Of a stretch of 64,000 nucleotides of DNA, positions 1 to 6,853 are shown one piece after another. Both the position numbers and the translations under genes were made by a program. The first letter of the stretch is position 1; every line of letters starts with the position of its first letter. The DNA is from Eubacteriales bacterium. GTDB lineage: Bacteria; Bacillota_A; Clostridia; Christensenellales; Aristaeellaceae. The notes under the pieces were generated by a model. That model saw only the letters and a list, made by a program, of their open reading frames with translations, ran no database searches and was not told the origin of the DNA. The stretch is taken from contig JARKQG010000048.1 in assembly GCA_029974035.1 (NCBI GenBank), forward strand, positions 1 through 64,000, given 5' to 3'.

Positions 1-85
1 CGCCCGACCTCCTGTGTCCGCATCTCTCCTATCTATTCGACATCCACGCTGCTTTTTCCTTTTGGTTTTTGCTCACCTCTACACA

Positions 86-117
86 AAATTTGCGCCCAGC
101 CCAAGCGGGCTGAGCGC
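86..117 (-). terminator. Probable terminator of ychF
   Basis: An inverted repeat pairs 92-102 with 107-117 (11 bp with one G-U on the minus strand, loop of 4). Read on the minus strand it is followed by AAATTTTGTG. It lies about 65 bp after the ychF stop. It could also act on the plus strand, where ACTTTGTTG follows. Confidence 0.5.
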
Positions 118-137
118 ACTTTGTTGATGGGCTGAGG
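116..137 (+). repeat. 22-nt motif preceding a terminator, copy 1
   Basis: GCACTTTGTTGATGG, G, CTGAGG, directly before the terminator stem at 136-165. It differs at one base from the copy at 15663-15684, 15.5 kb away. Confidence 0.8.
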
Positions 138-172
138 GGGCCCGCGGCTTTCGCCGCGGGCCCCCTTCTTTT
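136..172 (+). terminator. Strong GC-rich rho-independent terminator
   Basis: A perfect 12-bp stem (136-147 with 154-165) is followed by TTCTTTT on the plus strand. It probably ends a plus-strand transcript that enters from the left of the window. It sits directly after the 22-nt motif at 116-137, a motif seen again before the terminator at 15683-15713. Nothing coding is visible in 1-179. Confidence 0.7.
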
Positions 173-179
173 GTGCGTC

Positions 180-1277
180 CTACACGTTGAACCGGAACAG
201 CGTCACGTCGCCGTCCTTCATCACATAGTCCTTGCCCTCGCTGCGCACCAGGCCCTTTTCCTTGCAGGCGGCCATGGAGCCCTCCCGCGCCAGATCGTCA
301 AAGGCGACGATTTCGGCGCGGATGAAGCCGCGCTCAAAGTCGGTGTGAATCTTGCCCGCCGCGCCGGGGGCCTTGGTGCCCCGTTCGATGGTCCAGGCGC
401 GGACCTCCTTGGGCCCGGCGGTGAGAAAGCTGATGAGGCCCAGGAGGTCGTAGCCCAGGGTGACCAGCCGGTCCAGCCCGCTTTTGCCGATGCCCATCTC
501 CTCGAGAAACGCGCTTTTCTCCTCCGGCGCCATCTGCGCGATCTCCTCCTCCACCCGGGCGGAGATCACCAGCACCTGCGCACCCTCCTTCTCGGCCACG
601 GCGCGCACCTGATCCACCATCTGCCGCGCGCGTTCGTCGCCGGCCAGGCCGTCCTCGTTGATGTTGGCGGCGTAGACGACGGGCTTGTCCGTCAAGAGAA
701 ACCAGCCGCGGACGGCGGCGCGCTGCTCTTTCGTCAGCGGGCAGGTGCGGGCGGCGCTGCCCGCGTCCATGTGGGCAAGGAGCGCCTCCGCGGCCTCAAG
801 CTCCGCCTGCGCGCTCTTTTCGCCGTTTTTCAAAAGCTTGCGCAGCCGGTCGGCGCGCTTCTGGGTGGTTTCGATGTCCGCCAGCAGCAGCTCCGTGCGG
901 ATGGTGTCGATGTCCCGCACCGGGTCCACCGAACCCTCCACGTGGATCACATTGCCGTCCTCGAAGCAGCGCACCACGTGCACCAGCGCGTCCACCTCGC
1001 GGATGTGGGAGAGAAACTTGTTGCCCAGCCCTTCGCCCTTGCTGGCGCCGCGCACCAGGCCCGCGATGTCCACAAACTCGATCACGGCGGGGGTGTACTT
1101 TTCGGGGTGGTACATTTCGGCCAGCACGTCAAGCCTCGGGTCCGGCACCGCCACCACGCCGGTGTTGGGCTCAATGGTGCAGAAGGGGTAATTCGCCGCC
1201 TGCGCGCCCGCGGCGGTGATCGCGTTGAACAGCGTGCTCTTGCCGACGTTCGGCAGGCCCACAACGCCAAGTTTCAT
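180..1277 (-). CDS. ychF: Obg-family GTPase/ATPase YchF
   Basis: Cytoplasmic P-loop NTPase of the Obg family that prefers ATP; members bind ribosomes and affect translation start fidelity and oxidative-stress responses. The 365-aa product has the usual family length. It opens with the G1 loop GLPNVGKS (about residues 7-14), has DIAGLVRGASKGEGLGN in the G3/switch region, and ends with the TGS-like domain typical of the C-terminus (FIRAEIVAFDDL). The ATG start gives the canonical N-terminus MKLGVVGLPNVGKS. It lies 72 bp after pepC in the same direction, so the two may be co-transcribed. Identification is secure. Confidence 0.97.
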   Translation of the reverse strand: MKLGVVGLPNVGKSTLFNAITAAGAQAANYPFCTIEPNTGVVAVPDPRLDVLAEMYHPEKYTPAVIEFVDIAGLVRGASKGEGLGNKFLSHIREVDALVHVVRCFEDGNVIHVEGSVDPVRDIDTIRTELLLADIETTQKRADRLRKLLKNGEKSAQAELEAAEALLAHMDAGSAARTCPLTKEQRAAVRGWFLLTDKPVVYAANINEDGLAGDERARQMVDQVRAVAEKEGAQVLVISARVEEEIAQMAPEEKSAFLEEMGIGKSGLDRLVTLGYDLLGLISFLTAGPKEVRAWTIERGTKAPGAAGKIHTDFERGFIRAEIVAFDDLAREGSMAACKEKGLVRSEGKDYVMKDGDVTLFRFNV

Positions 1278-1349
1278 GGTATCATCCTTTGCAATTGATC
1301 TCCGGTCCGTTTCAGACCGGACGGCCGAAAGGCCCCGCGGGGGATGCGC

Positions 1350-2666
1350 CTACGCCAGCGATCCCATCGGGTCCCAGGGCTTCAGCGCGATGGGCGCCTG
1401 CTCATAGGCGGCGCGCTGCGCCTCGGTGAGGTACTTTTTGTGCACCACCACCTGGTAGTTGTACTGGTCAAACCACTCGTCGGTCATGATGTAGTAGCCG
1501 TCCTGGCCGCGCTCGTCGGACCAGCTGTTTTCCACCTTCCAGCGGTTGGGCCGGCCCTCGTCGGTGAGGTTCACGCCCAAAAAGACCATGGCGTGGGTCA
1601 GCATGCTCTCGCCGGTATCCAGCCGCCGGGCCTTGTCCATGCCAAAAGACACGCCCATTAAGGCTTCGTAGTCGAAGGTCTTCATGCCCATGATGCCGCG
1701 CTTGCGCATCTGCATCTTGCCCACGTCGCAGCCGAACCACACGGGGCTGCCGTCCTTGAGCTGCGCGATGGCCAGCTTTTTCAGGTCCTCTCCGGGCAGG
1801 TTCAGGTACTTGATGGCCCGGCCGCCGGCTACGTTGCCCAAATAATCCACGGTGTAGGTCTTTCCGTAGGGCTTGTCGGCGGTGGGGGCGTTGATGACGG
1901 ACACGTAGTCGTTCATGTCCTGGCCCACGTACTTTTTGTAGAATTCGACGGGGGTCAGCCCGCAGTCGCGGTGGAAATTCTTGTCCTTGTCGCGGTACTC
2001 AAAATCAAACGTCTTCGGCGGGGCGCCCAGGCAGATGGTGAGCATCCGGTAGACCTCGCCCAGCATCTTTTCCTTCAGCGCCTGCCGGTCGCCCGAGGCC
2101 GCCCGCAGAACGAGCGCGTCCTCCCGCAGCTTGGCCGTGATCAGCCGCACCATTTCGCCCGTGGCGGAAGAATGGTAGGTTTCCGGCATCACGTACTTGG
2201 GCACGCAGCCATACTTTTCGATCAGCGCGGCAAACATATCCCACTGGCCGCCGTCCTGCAGCGGGTTCTGCAGCAGGAAGTTGACCAGCCGGCCGTCCAG
2301 CGGCTCCCCGGCGGTCTTGAGAACGCTCTCCAGAAAGTAGTTGGCCTTTTCCAGCTTGTCGTAGAACATCTGGTAGTTCTGGGACAGCTCAAACGTCTTG
2401 AGGTTCAGCTTTTTCATGATCTCGTAGCGCATGGTGTTGAGCCCGGCAAACAGCCAGCAGCGGCCGCTGGCCTTCTGGTCGGTGATCTTGCCGCTTTCCA
2501 GTTCAATGGAGAAGGTCATGGGGTTCGTGACATCCTCCAGGTGGTTTTCCGCCGCGTCGGATACGCCGTGCTTCACCACCGCGTGCATCCTGAGCGCGTT
2601 GACCGGATCGCCGGCAAAGTCGCGCTCAAAGCGATTCAGAAGATCGGGCAAGATGGGGGTATACAT
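1350..2666 (-). CDS. pepC: Aminopeptidase C / bleomycin hydrolase (peptidase C1B)
   Basis: Cytosolic papain-fold cysteine aminopeptidase that releases N-terminal residues from peptides; homologues form hexameric barrels. The 438-aa length matches the family. The catalytic triad is visible: Cys70 in SGRCWLF with the oxyanion Gln at 64 (TDQKASGRCW), His358 in MLTHAMVF and Asn380 in VENSWSD. The C-terminus ends GSLA, resembling the C-terminal arm that self-processes and gates the active site in this family. The start ATG is preceded by AAGGAGAAAG on the minus strand. It lies upstream of ychF and downstream of a terminator. Confidence 0.95.
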   Translation of the reverse strand: MYTPILPDLLNRFERDFAGDPVNALRMHAVVKHGVSDAAENHLEDVTNPMTFSIELESGKITDQKASGRCWLFAGLNTMRYEIMKKLNLKTFELSQNYQMFYDKLEKANYFLESVLKTAGEPLDGRLVNFLLQNPLQDGGQWDMFAALIEKYGCVPKYVMPETYHSSATGEMVRLITAKLREDALVLRAASGDRQALKEKMLGEVYRMLTICLGAPPKTFDFEYRDKDKNFHRDCGLTPVEFYKKYVGQDMNDYVSVINAPTADKPYGKTYTVDYLGNVAGGRAIKYLNLPGEDLKKLAIAQLKDGSPVWFGCDVGKMQMRKRGIMGMKTFDYEALMGVSFGMDKARRLDTGESMLTHAMVFLGVNLTDEGRPNRWKVENSWSDERGQDGYYIMTDEWFDQYNYQVVVHKKYLTEAQRAAYEQAPIALKPWDPMGSLA

Positions 2667-2691
2667 GGCACTTTCTCCTTTGTGTACGGTT

Positions 2692-2726
2692 TTGGAAACA
2701 AAATGCGGGCGGCGAGCGCCGCCCGC
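2692..2726 (-). terminator. Terminator after the Cys-ribbon membrane protein
   Basis: A 9-bp GC stem (705-713 paired with 718-726, relative to 2000) is followed on the minus strand by ATTTTGTTTCC. It sits between the stop of the gene at 2742-4223 and pepC, so pepC probably has its own promoter or relies on read-through. Confidence 0.5.
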
Positions 2727-2741
2727 AGGGCGCGCGGGACG

Positions 2742-4223
2742 TCAGTTGCTGATGGCGGGTTCCGCCGGCGCGGGGGTGGCCACGGGCGCGGACTTGGCGT
2801 TCTCCTCGTAGAGCATCGCGCCGCAGTCCGGACAGCCGGTATAGCCCTCCTCCAGCAGCGCCTCCTCGAAGCCCATCACCACCCAGGTGTCGGTGAGCGC
2901 CTCGCATTCATCGGTGATGTGGAAGGTGTGGTCGGTGCCGCACCAGACCACCATCGGCTCCTGAAGCATCTCCGGCGCGGGCGGGTTGCAGCGGGGGCAG
3001 GGGTTGAACCCGGCCTCCACCGACGAGGCCAGCGTAAACTGCTTGGCGCCCGACATGCCCGGGCAATGCTCGTCCAGGTGGTAGTACTTGCCGCCCGTCG
3101 TATGCCAGACCATCATCTCGCCCAGCGTCTTGATGGGGGGCAGCGGCTCCGGCGTGGGCTGGGGCGTGGGCGCCTCGGTGGGCTCAAGCGACGGCGACGG
3201 CGACGGGGCGGCCGGGCTTTCCGCCGACTTGGGCGTGACCGGCATCGGCGACGCCGAAACCGCCGCCGCGGCCGGATCGGCCTGGGATGCGGGGGTCGGC
3301 TCTGCCGCGGGCGCCTCGGACTGGGTGATCACCGCCATCGCGGTGGCCTCGGGCGCGGCGGGCTCGGGTGAATTGTCCGCGTTCAGCACGCACTTCTCGC
3401 AGGGCATCAACCCTTCGGCCAGCGCCTCGGCCAGCGTGATCTCCTCCGCGCCGGCAATGCCGCCGCAGGTGGGATCGTTGTGGTACACCGCCTCGCCCGG
3501 CACTCGCCAGACCATTTCCACCGGCGGCGAGGGCGAGGGCGTGGGCTCCGGCGTGGGCGCCGGGGTAGGCGTGGGCTGGGGCGTGGGCGCCGGGGTGGGC
3601 GTGGGGGCGAGGCCCGTGTCGTAGAGGGTCTGCCGGAGGCCCGCCATGGCGCCGGATACCGCCAGCGCCGTCAGCCTGCCGCTCTGGGCGGCAAAGGCGT
3701 CCATGTTGTGCTTGGCGGCGGGCACCGTCGCCAGCAGCGCCTTGCGGCCCAGCCGGGCGGCGCCGGAGGTGATGCGCGACGCGTTCACCGAAAACTGGTC
3801 GGTGTGGGCGACGGCGTAGTCCACCGATTCGGCCAGCGCCGTCATCGAATTGCGGATGCCCGTCTGGGCGCTTTTGATGGCGTCCACCTGGGTGTCCACC
3901 GTCAGCAGGTAGGAAAAACCCATCAGGAAGATTGCGCCGGTGGCGACGGTGACCGCCGCCTTGACCAGGCTCTTCCAGCGCAGGCGGCGCGCCCACAGCG
4001 GGATCAGGCCCACCGGCCACAGGAGGATCAGCAGCGCCACCGTCATAATGGCGTAGCCCACGCGGCGGGGCCGGCGCCTGCGGCCGCCGTTTTTCTGCCC
4101 GCCGCCAGAAGGCTGCGGCCTGTAGCCGGGCCGCTTTTCCGAGCGCATCATGTACTGCCGGTCGGCGCGCTTGAAAAGCATCGACAGCGCGAAGCCCGGC
4201 GCGGCATTCAGGGCGGCCTGCAC
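2742..4223 (-). CDS. Membrane-anchored protein with three Cys-ribbon repeats and Thr-Pro linkers
   Basis: Function unknown. The 493-aa protein has a basic N-terminus, two predicted membrane segments (about 55-77 and 88-108), a helical region with no clear homology, then a Thr/Pro/Ala linker and three copies of a small module. Each module reads [YF]H, four residues, Cys, 21-23 residues, C-x2-C (ending PCEKC, PCPRC and GCPDC). This spacing suggests a small zinc-ribbon-like fold. A second Pro-rich linker separates modules 1 and 2. The GTG start at 4223 is set by AAAGGAG eight bases upstream and by the promoter at 4261-4289; open frame upstream of it is antisense to yqfCD and phoH and is not used. 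Topology and metal binding are inferences. Confidence 0.8.
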   Translation of the reverse strand: MQAALNAAPGFALSMLFKRADRQYMMRSEKRPGYRPQPSGGGQKNGGRRRRPRRVGYAIMTVALLILLWPVGLIPLWARRLRWKSLVKAAVTVATGAIFLMGFSYLLTVDTQVDAIKSAQTGIRNSMTALAESVDYAVAHTDQFSVNASRITSGAARLGRKALLATVPAAKHNMDAFAAQSGRLTALAVSGAMAGLRQTLYDTGLAPTPTPAPTPQPTPTPAPTPEPTPSPSPPVEMVWRVPGEAVYHNDPTCGGIAGAEEITLAEALAEGLMPCEKCVLNADNSPEPAAPEATAMAVITQSEAPAAEPTPASQADPAAAAVSASPMPVTPKSAESPAAPSPSPSLEPTEAPTPQPTPEPLPPIKTLGEMMVWHTTGGKYYHLDEHCPGMSGAKQFTLASSVEAGFNPCPRCNPPAPEMLQEPMVVWCGTDHTFHITDECEALTDTWVVMGFEEALLEEGYTGCPDCGAMLYEENAKSAPVATPAPAEPAISN

Positions 4224-4260
4224 ATCAACCACTCCTTTTGAGCATATGAATCTACCGTAT

Positions 4261-4289
4261 AGTATAACAGAGGGGGCGGCGCATTTCAA
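4261..4289 (-). promoter_or_regulatory. Sigma-A promoter of the Cys-ribbon protein gene
   Basis: On the minus strand TTGAAA (4289-4284), a 17-bp spacer and TATACT (4266-4261) fit a vegetative promoter about 40 bp before the GTG start. Confidence 0.65.
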
Positions 4290-4343
4290 CCTAATTTTGC
4301 CCGGGGAATATAAGGAAGCGGGCGCGGGCGCCGGGGCGTGCGG

Positions 4344-4373
4344 GAAATAACGCCCGGCCGGGGCGCATACATC
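4344..4373 (+). promoter_or_regulatory. Possible sigma-E promoter of yqfCD
   Basis: GAAATAA (4344-4350), a 15-bp spacer and CATACATC (4366-4373) resemble the mother-cell sigma-E consensus (ATA-type -35, CATACANT -10). The gene downstream is yqfC; yqfC and yqfD belong to the sigma-E regulon in Bacillus subtilis. The match is by eye only. Confidence 0.4.
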
Positions 4374-4392
4374 AGAAAGAGGGGGTGGTCGC

Positions 4393-4707
4393 ATGGCGGC
4401 GCGCAGGGCGCCGGGCCGCGTTCGGGCGGGCGCGTTTCCGGCGATGGAGTGGCTGGAGGAGGCGGCGGGCGCGCTGCCAAGGCTGATGCTGGCGGGCGGC
4501 CGGCGCGCGATGATCGAAAACCACACCGGCATTCTGGAATTCAGCCCCACCCGCGTGCGCCTGATGACGCGGCAGGGGGTGCTCACCATCAGCGGCGAAG
4601 CGCTGCTGCTCACCGAGATCCGCCCCGACGCGCTGACGGTGCGGGGCGAGATCCAGTCCATTGAGCTGCCCGCGGAGGCCGGCCGCGCCCGGGAGGCGGC
4701 GCGGTGA
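4393..4707 (+). CDS. yqfC: Sporulation protein YqfC (YabP/YqfC family)
   Basis: Small protein of the YabP/YqfC family, expressed in the mother cell during endospore formation in Bacillus and Clostridia; its biochemical role is not known. The 104-aa product has the family core (IENHTGILEFSPTRVRLMTRQG, then GEALLLTEIRPDALTVRGEI), a compact beta-rich domain. The GTGA overlap with yqfD (4704-4707) shows translational coupling. A sigma-E-like promoter lies 20 bp upstream, and the RBS GAGGGGG is just before the ATG. Confidence 0.85.
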   Translation: MAARRAPGRVRAGAFPAMEWLEEAAGALPRLMLAGGRRAMIENHTGILEFSPTRVRLMTRQGVLTISGEALLLTEIRPDALTVRGEIQSIELPAEAGRAREAAR

Positions 4708-5831
4708 GGGGGCCTGTGGTGCTGCGCCACCGGGGACGGATGGCGGAAAAGCTGATCGACCGCGCCCGCGCCGAGGGCATCGCCATTGACGCGGCCGAGC
4801 GGGTGGGACCGCGGGAGACGATTCTGCGCACCGGCGAGGCGGGCGCCGCGCGCCTGATGGCGCTGGCGGAGCGGTTCGGGCTGGACATGGCCGTCGTCCG
4901 GGTGGGCGGACTGCCCCGCCTTCGGCGCGCGCTCATGCGGCGGGCGGCGATGGCGCTGTCGCTTGTGATCTTTCTCGCGGCGCTGGCGCTTTTGTCGGGC
5001 CGCGCGTGGCTGGTGGAGGTGCGCCTGACGGGCGCGGAAAAGGCGGGGCTTGAGCGGGCAATGCAATCCGCCGGCGTGCGCGTGGGCATGCGCCTGGACG
5101 GGCTGGACGCCTATCAGCTGTCCCAGCGGCTTCTGAGCGACGCGGGCGGGCTGGCCTACGTGGGCGTCCGCCGGCAGGGGGTGCGGCTTCTGATCGAAGC
5201 CGTGGGCGAGGACGCGCCGCCGCCGCTGTACGACCCGGCGGCCGCCCGGGATATCCGCGCCACCCGCGACGGCGTGGTGGAGGAGGTCACGGTGCTCTAC
5301 GGCGCGGCAGCGGTAAAGCCCGGCGACAGCGTGATGAAGGGGCAGACGCTGATCAGGGGCGAGGAAAAGGTGACGGACGAGCTCACCCGGGGCGTCGCCG
5401 CGCTGGGCAGCGTGGTGGCCCGGGTGTGGACGGCGGCGGAGGCCGAGGCCCCGCTCACCCGCGAGGAGATGGTGCCCACCGGGCGTGAGCGGACCGAGCG
5501 CGCCCTCGTCGGCCCCGGCTTTTCCCTGCCGCTGGTCCGGGCGGAGGCCTTTTCCCGCGAGGAAACCCAGCAGAGCTTTCTGCCCATCGGCGGCATTTTC
5601 GCGCCGCTGGGCGTAATGCGCACGCGGCACGCAGAGCTGGAAACGCGCCTGGTGCGGCTGGACGAGGCCGCCGTCAAGCGTGAAATTTCCGAAAACGCCC
5701 TCGCCGCGGCCCGTGCCGCGCAGACCGCGCCGTGTACCGAGATTGACAAATGGGTAGATTATAGTATGATAGAAGGGGAAAAAATCCGCGCGCGCGCCGT
5801 TGTCGAATGGCGCATGAACATCGCGGGCTGA
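4704..5831 (+). CDS. yqfD: Stage IV sporulation protein YqfD
   Basis: Integral membrane protein needed at a late engulfment/forespore-maturation stage in Bacillus. The 375-aa product matches the family: an N-terminal soluble domain, one membrane segment (about 90-112, AMALSLVIFLAALALLSG), then an extracytoplasmic part with a lipoyl/HlyD-like stretch (DGVVEEVTVLYGAAAVKPGDSV, broken by other residues) and a C-terminal domain. The GTG start overlaps the yqfC stop as GTGA. It heads the conserved order yqfD-phoH-pgpH-ybeY known in Firmicutes. Confidence 0.88.
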   Translation: MRGPVVLRHRGRMAEKLIDRARAEGIAIDAAERVGPRETILRTGEAGAARLMALAERFGLDMAVVRVGGLPRLRRALMRRAAMALSLVIFLAALALLSGRAWLVEVRLTGAEKAGLERAMQSAGVRVGMRLDGLDAYQLSQRLLSDAGGLAYVGVRRQGVRLLIEAVGEDAPPPLYDPAAARDIRATRDGVVEEVTVLYGAAAVKPGDSVMKGQTLIRGEEKVTDELTRGVAALGSVVARVWTAAEAEAPLTREEMVPTGRERTERALVGPGFSLPLVRAEAFSREETQQSFLPIGGIFAPLGVMRTRHAELETRLVRLDEAAVKREISENALAAARAAQTAPCTEIDKWVDYSMIEGEKIRARAVVEWRMNIAG

Positions 5832-5861
5832 AGCCCTCAGCCGCTTTCGGAGGAAGAATAC

Positions 5862-6827
5862 TTGGAAACACTCTATAAGACCAGGATGGAGGTCGACCGG
5901 AGCGATCAGTTCATCGCGCTGTTCGGCCTCAACGACGAAAACGTCAAACTGCTCAGGGACGAGCTGGGCGTGGAAATCTTCGCCCACGGCAGCGAAATCA
6001 CCATCACCGGCGAGGAACAGAAGGCCGAATTGTGCCGCACGGTGCTCGAGCGGCTGCAGGCCGTGGTCGAGCGGGGCGAATCCATCGATCGCTCCCGCAT
6101 CCGCTACGCCATCGAGCTGGCCGCCGAGGGCAACGCCGACCGCATCGATGAAATCATGCAGGGCGCCATCGCCATTACCTACCGGGGCCGCCAGGTGAAG
6201 TGCAAAACCCTGGGCCAGAAGCACTACGTGGACGCCATCAAAAACCACACCGCCACCTTTGCCATCGGCCCCGCCGGCACCGGCAAAACCTACCTCGCCA
6301 TCGCCATGGCGGTGCTGGCCCTCAAAAACAAGGACGTGGAGCGCATTATCCTGACGCGCCCCGCCGTGGAGGCCGGCGAAAAGCTGGGCTTTTTGCCCGG
6401 TGACCTGCAGCAGAAGGTGGACCCCTACCTGCGCCCGCTCTACGACGCCCTCAACGAAATGATGGGCGTGGAGGGCTACCAGCGCCTCTTGGAGCGCGGG
6501 GCCGTGGAGGTGGCGCCCCTGGCCTACATGCGCGGCCGCACCCTGTCCGACGCCTTCATCATCCTGGACGAAGCCCAGAACACCACCTCCGAGCAGATGA
6601 AGATGTTCCTGACCCGCATGGGCGCCGGCAGCCGCATGGTCATCACCGGCGACATCACCCAGGTGGACCTGCCCGCCGGCAAAAAGAGCGGCCTCGTGGA
6701 GGCGCTGGAGGTGCTGCGCGGCGTGGAGGACATCGCCATCATCACCCTCACCCACCGCGACGTGGTGCGCCACGAGCTGGTGCAGGCCATCGTCAAGGCC
6801 TACGAACGGAACGCCAAGCGAAGGTAA
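5862..6827 (+). CDS. phoH: PhoH-like ATPase (YbeZ type)
   Basis: Cytosolic P-loop ATPase associated with YbeY in ribosome and RNA metabolism; often annotated PhoH. The 321-aa product carries an N-terminal KH-like region, Walker A GPAGTGKT (136-143), Walker B FIILDEAQN (231-239) and the family signature TRPAVEAGEKLGFLPGD. The start is a TTG at 5862, nine bases after CGGAGG. It sits between yqfD and pgpH, with ybeY two genes downstream, as in many Firmicutes; PhoH/YbeZ and YbeY are known functional partners. Confidence 0.95.
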   Translation: METLYKTRMEVDRSDQFIALFGLNDENVKLLRDELGVEIFAHGSEITITGEEQKAELCRTVLERLQAVVERGESIDRSRIRYAIELAAEGNADRIDEIMQGAIAITYRGRQVKCKTLGQKHYVDAIKNHTATFAIGPAGTGKTYLAIAMAVLALKNKDVERIILTRPAVEAGEKLGFLPGDLQQKVDPYLRPLYDALNEMMGVEGYQRLLERGAVEVAPLAYMRGRTLSDAFIILDEAQNTTSEQMKMFLTRMGAGSRMVITGDITQVDLPAGKKSGLVEALEVLRGVEDIAIITLTHRDVVRHELVQAIVKAYERNAKRR

Positions 6828-6853
6828 ACGCCGCCAAGCTGGGAGATGCGAAC

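Noticed and set aside
171..1298. Plus-strand open frame of 375 codons over ychF
   Set aside because: Exact antisense shadow of ychF, with no ribosome-binding site and no recognisable domain.
4224..6773. Open reading frame continuing upstream of the Cys-ribbon gene for another 2.5 kb, antisense to yqfCD and phoH
   Set aside because: It opposes well-recognised genes, has the composition of a reverse-complement shadow in high-G+C DNA, and the real start (GTG at 4223) has its own RBS and promoter.
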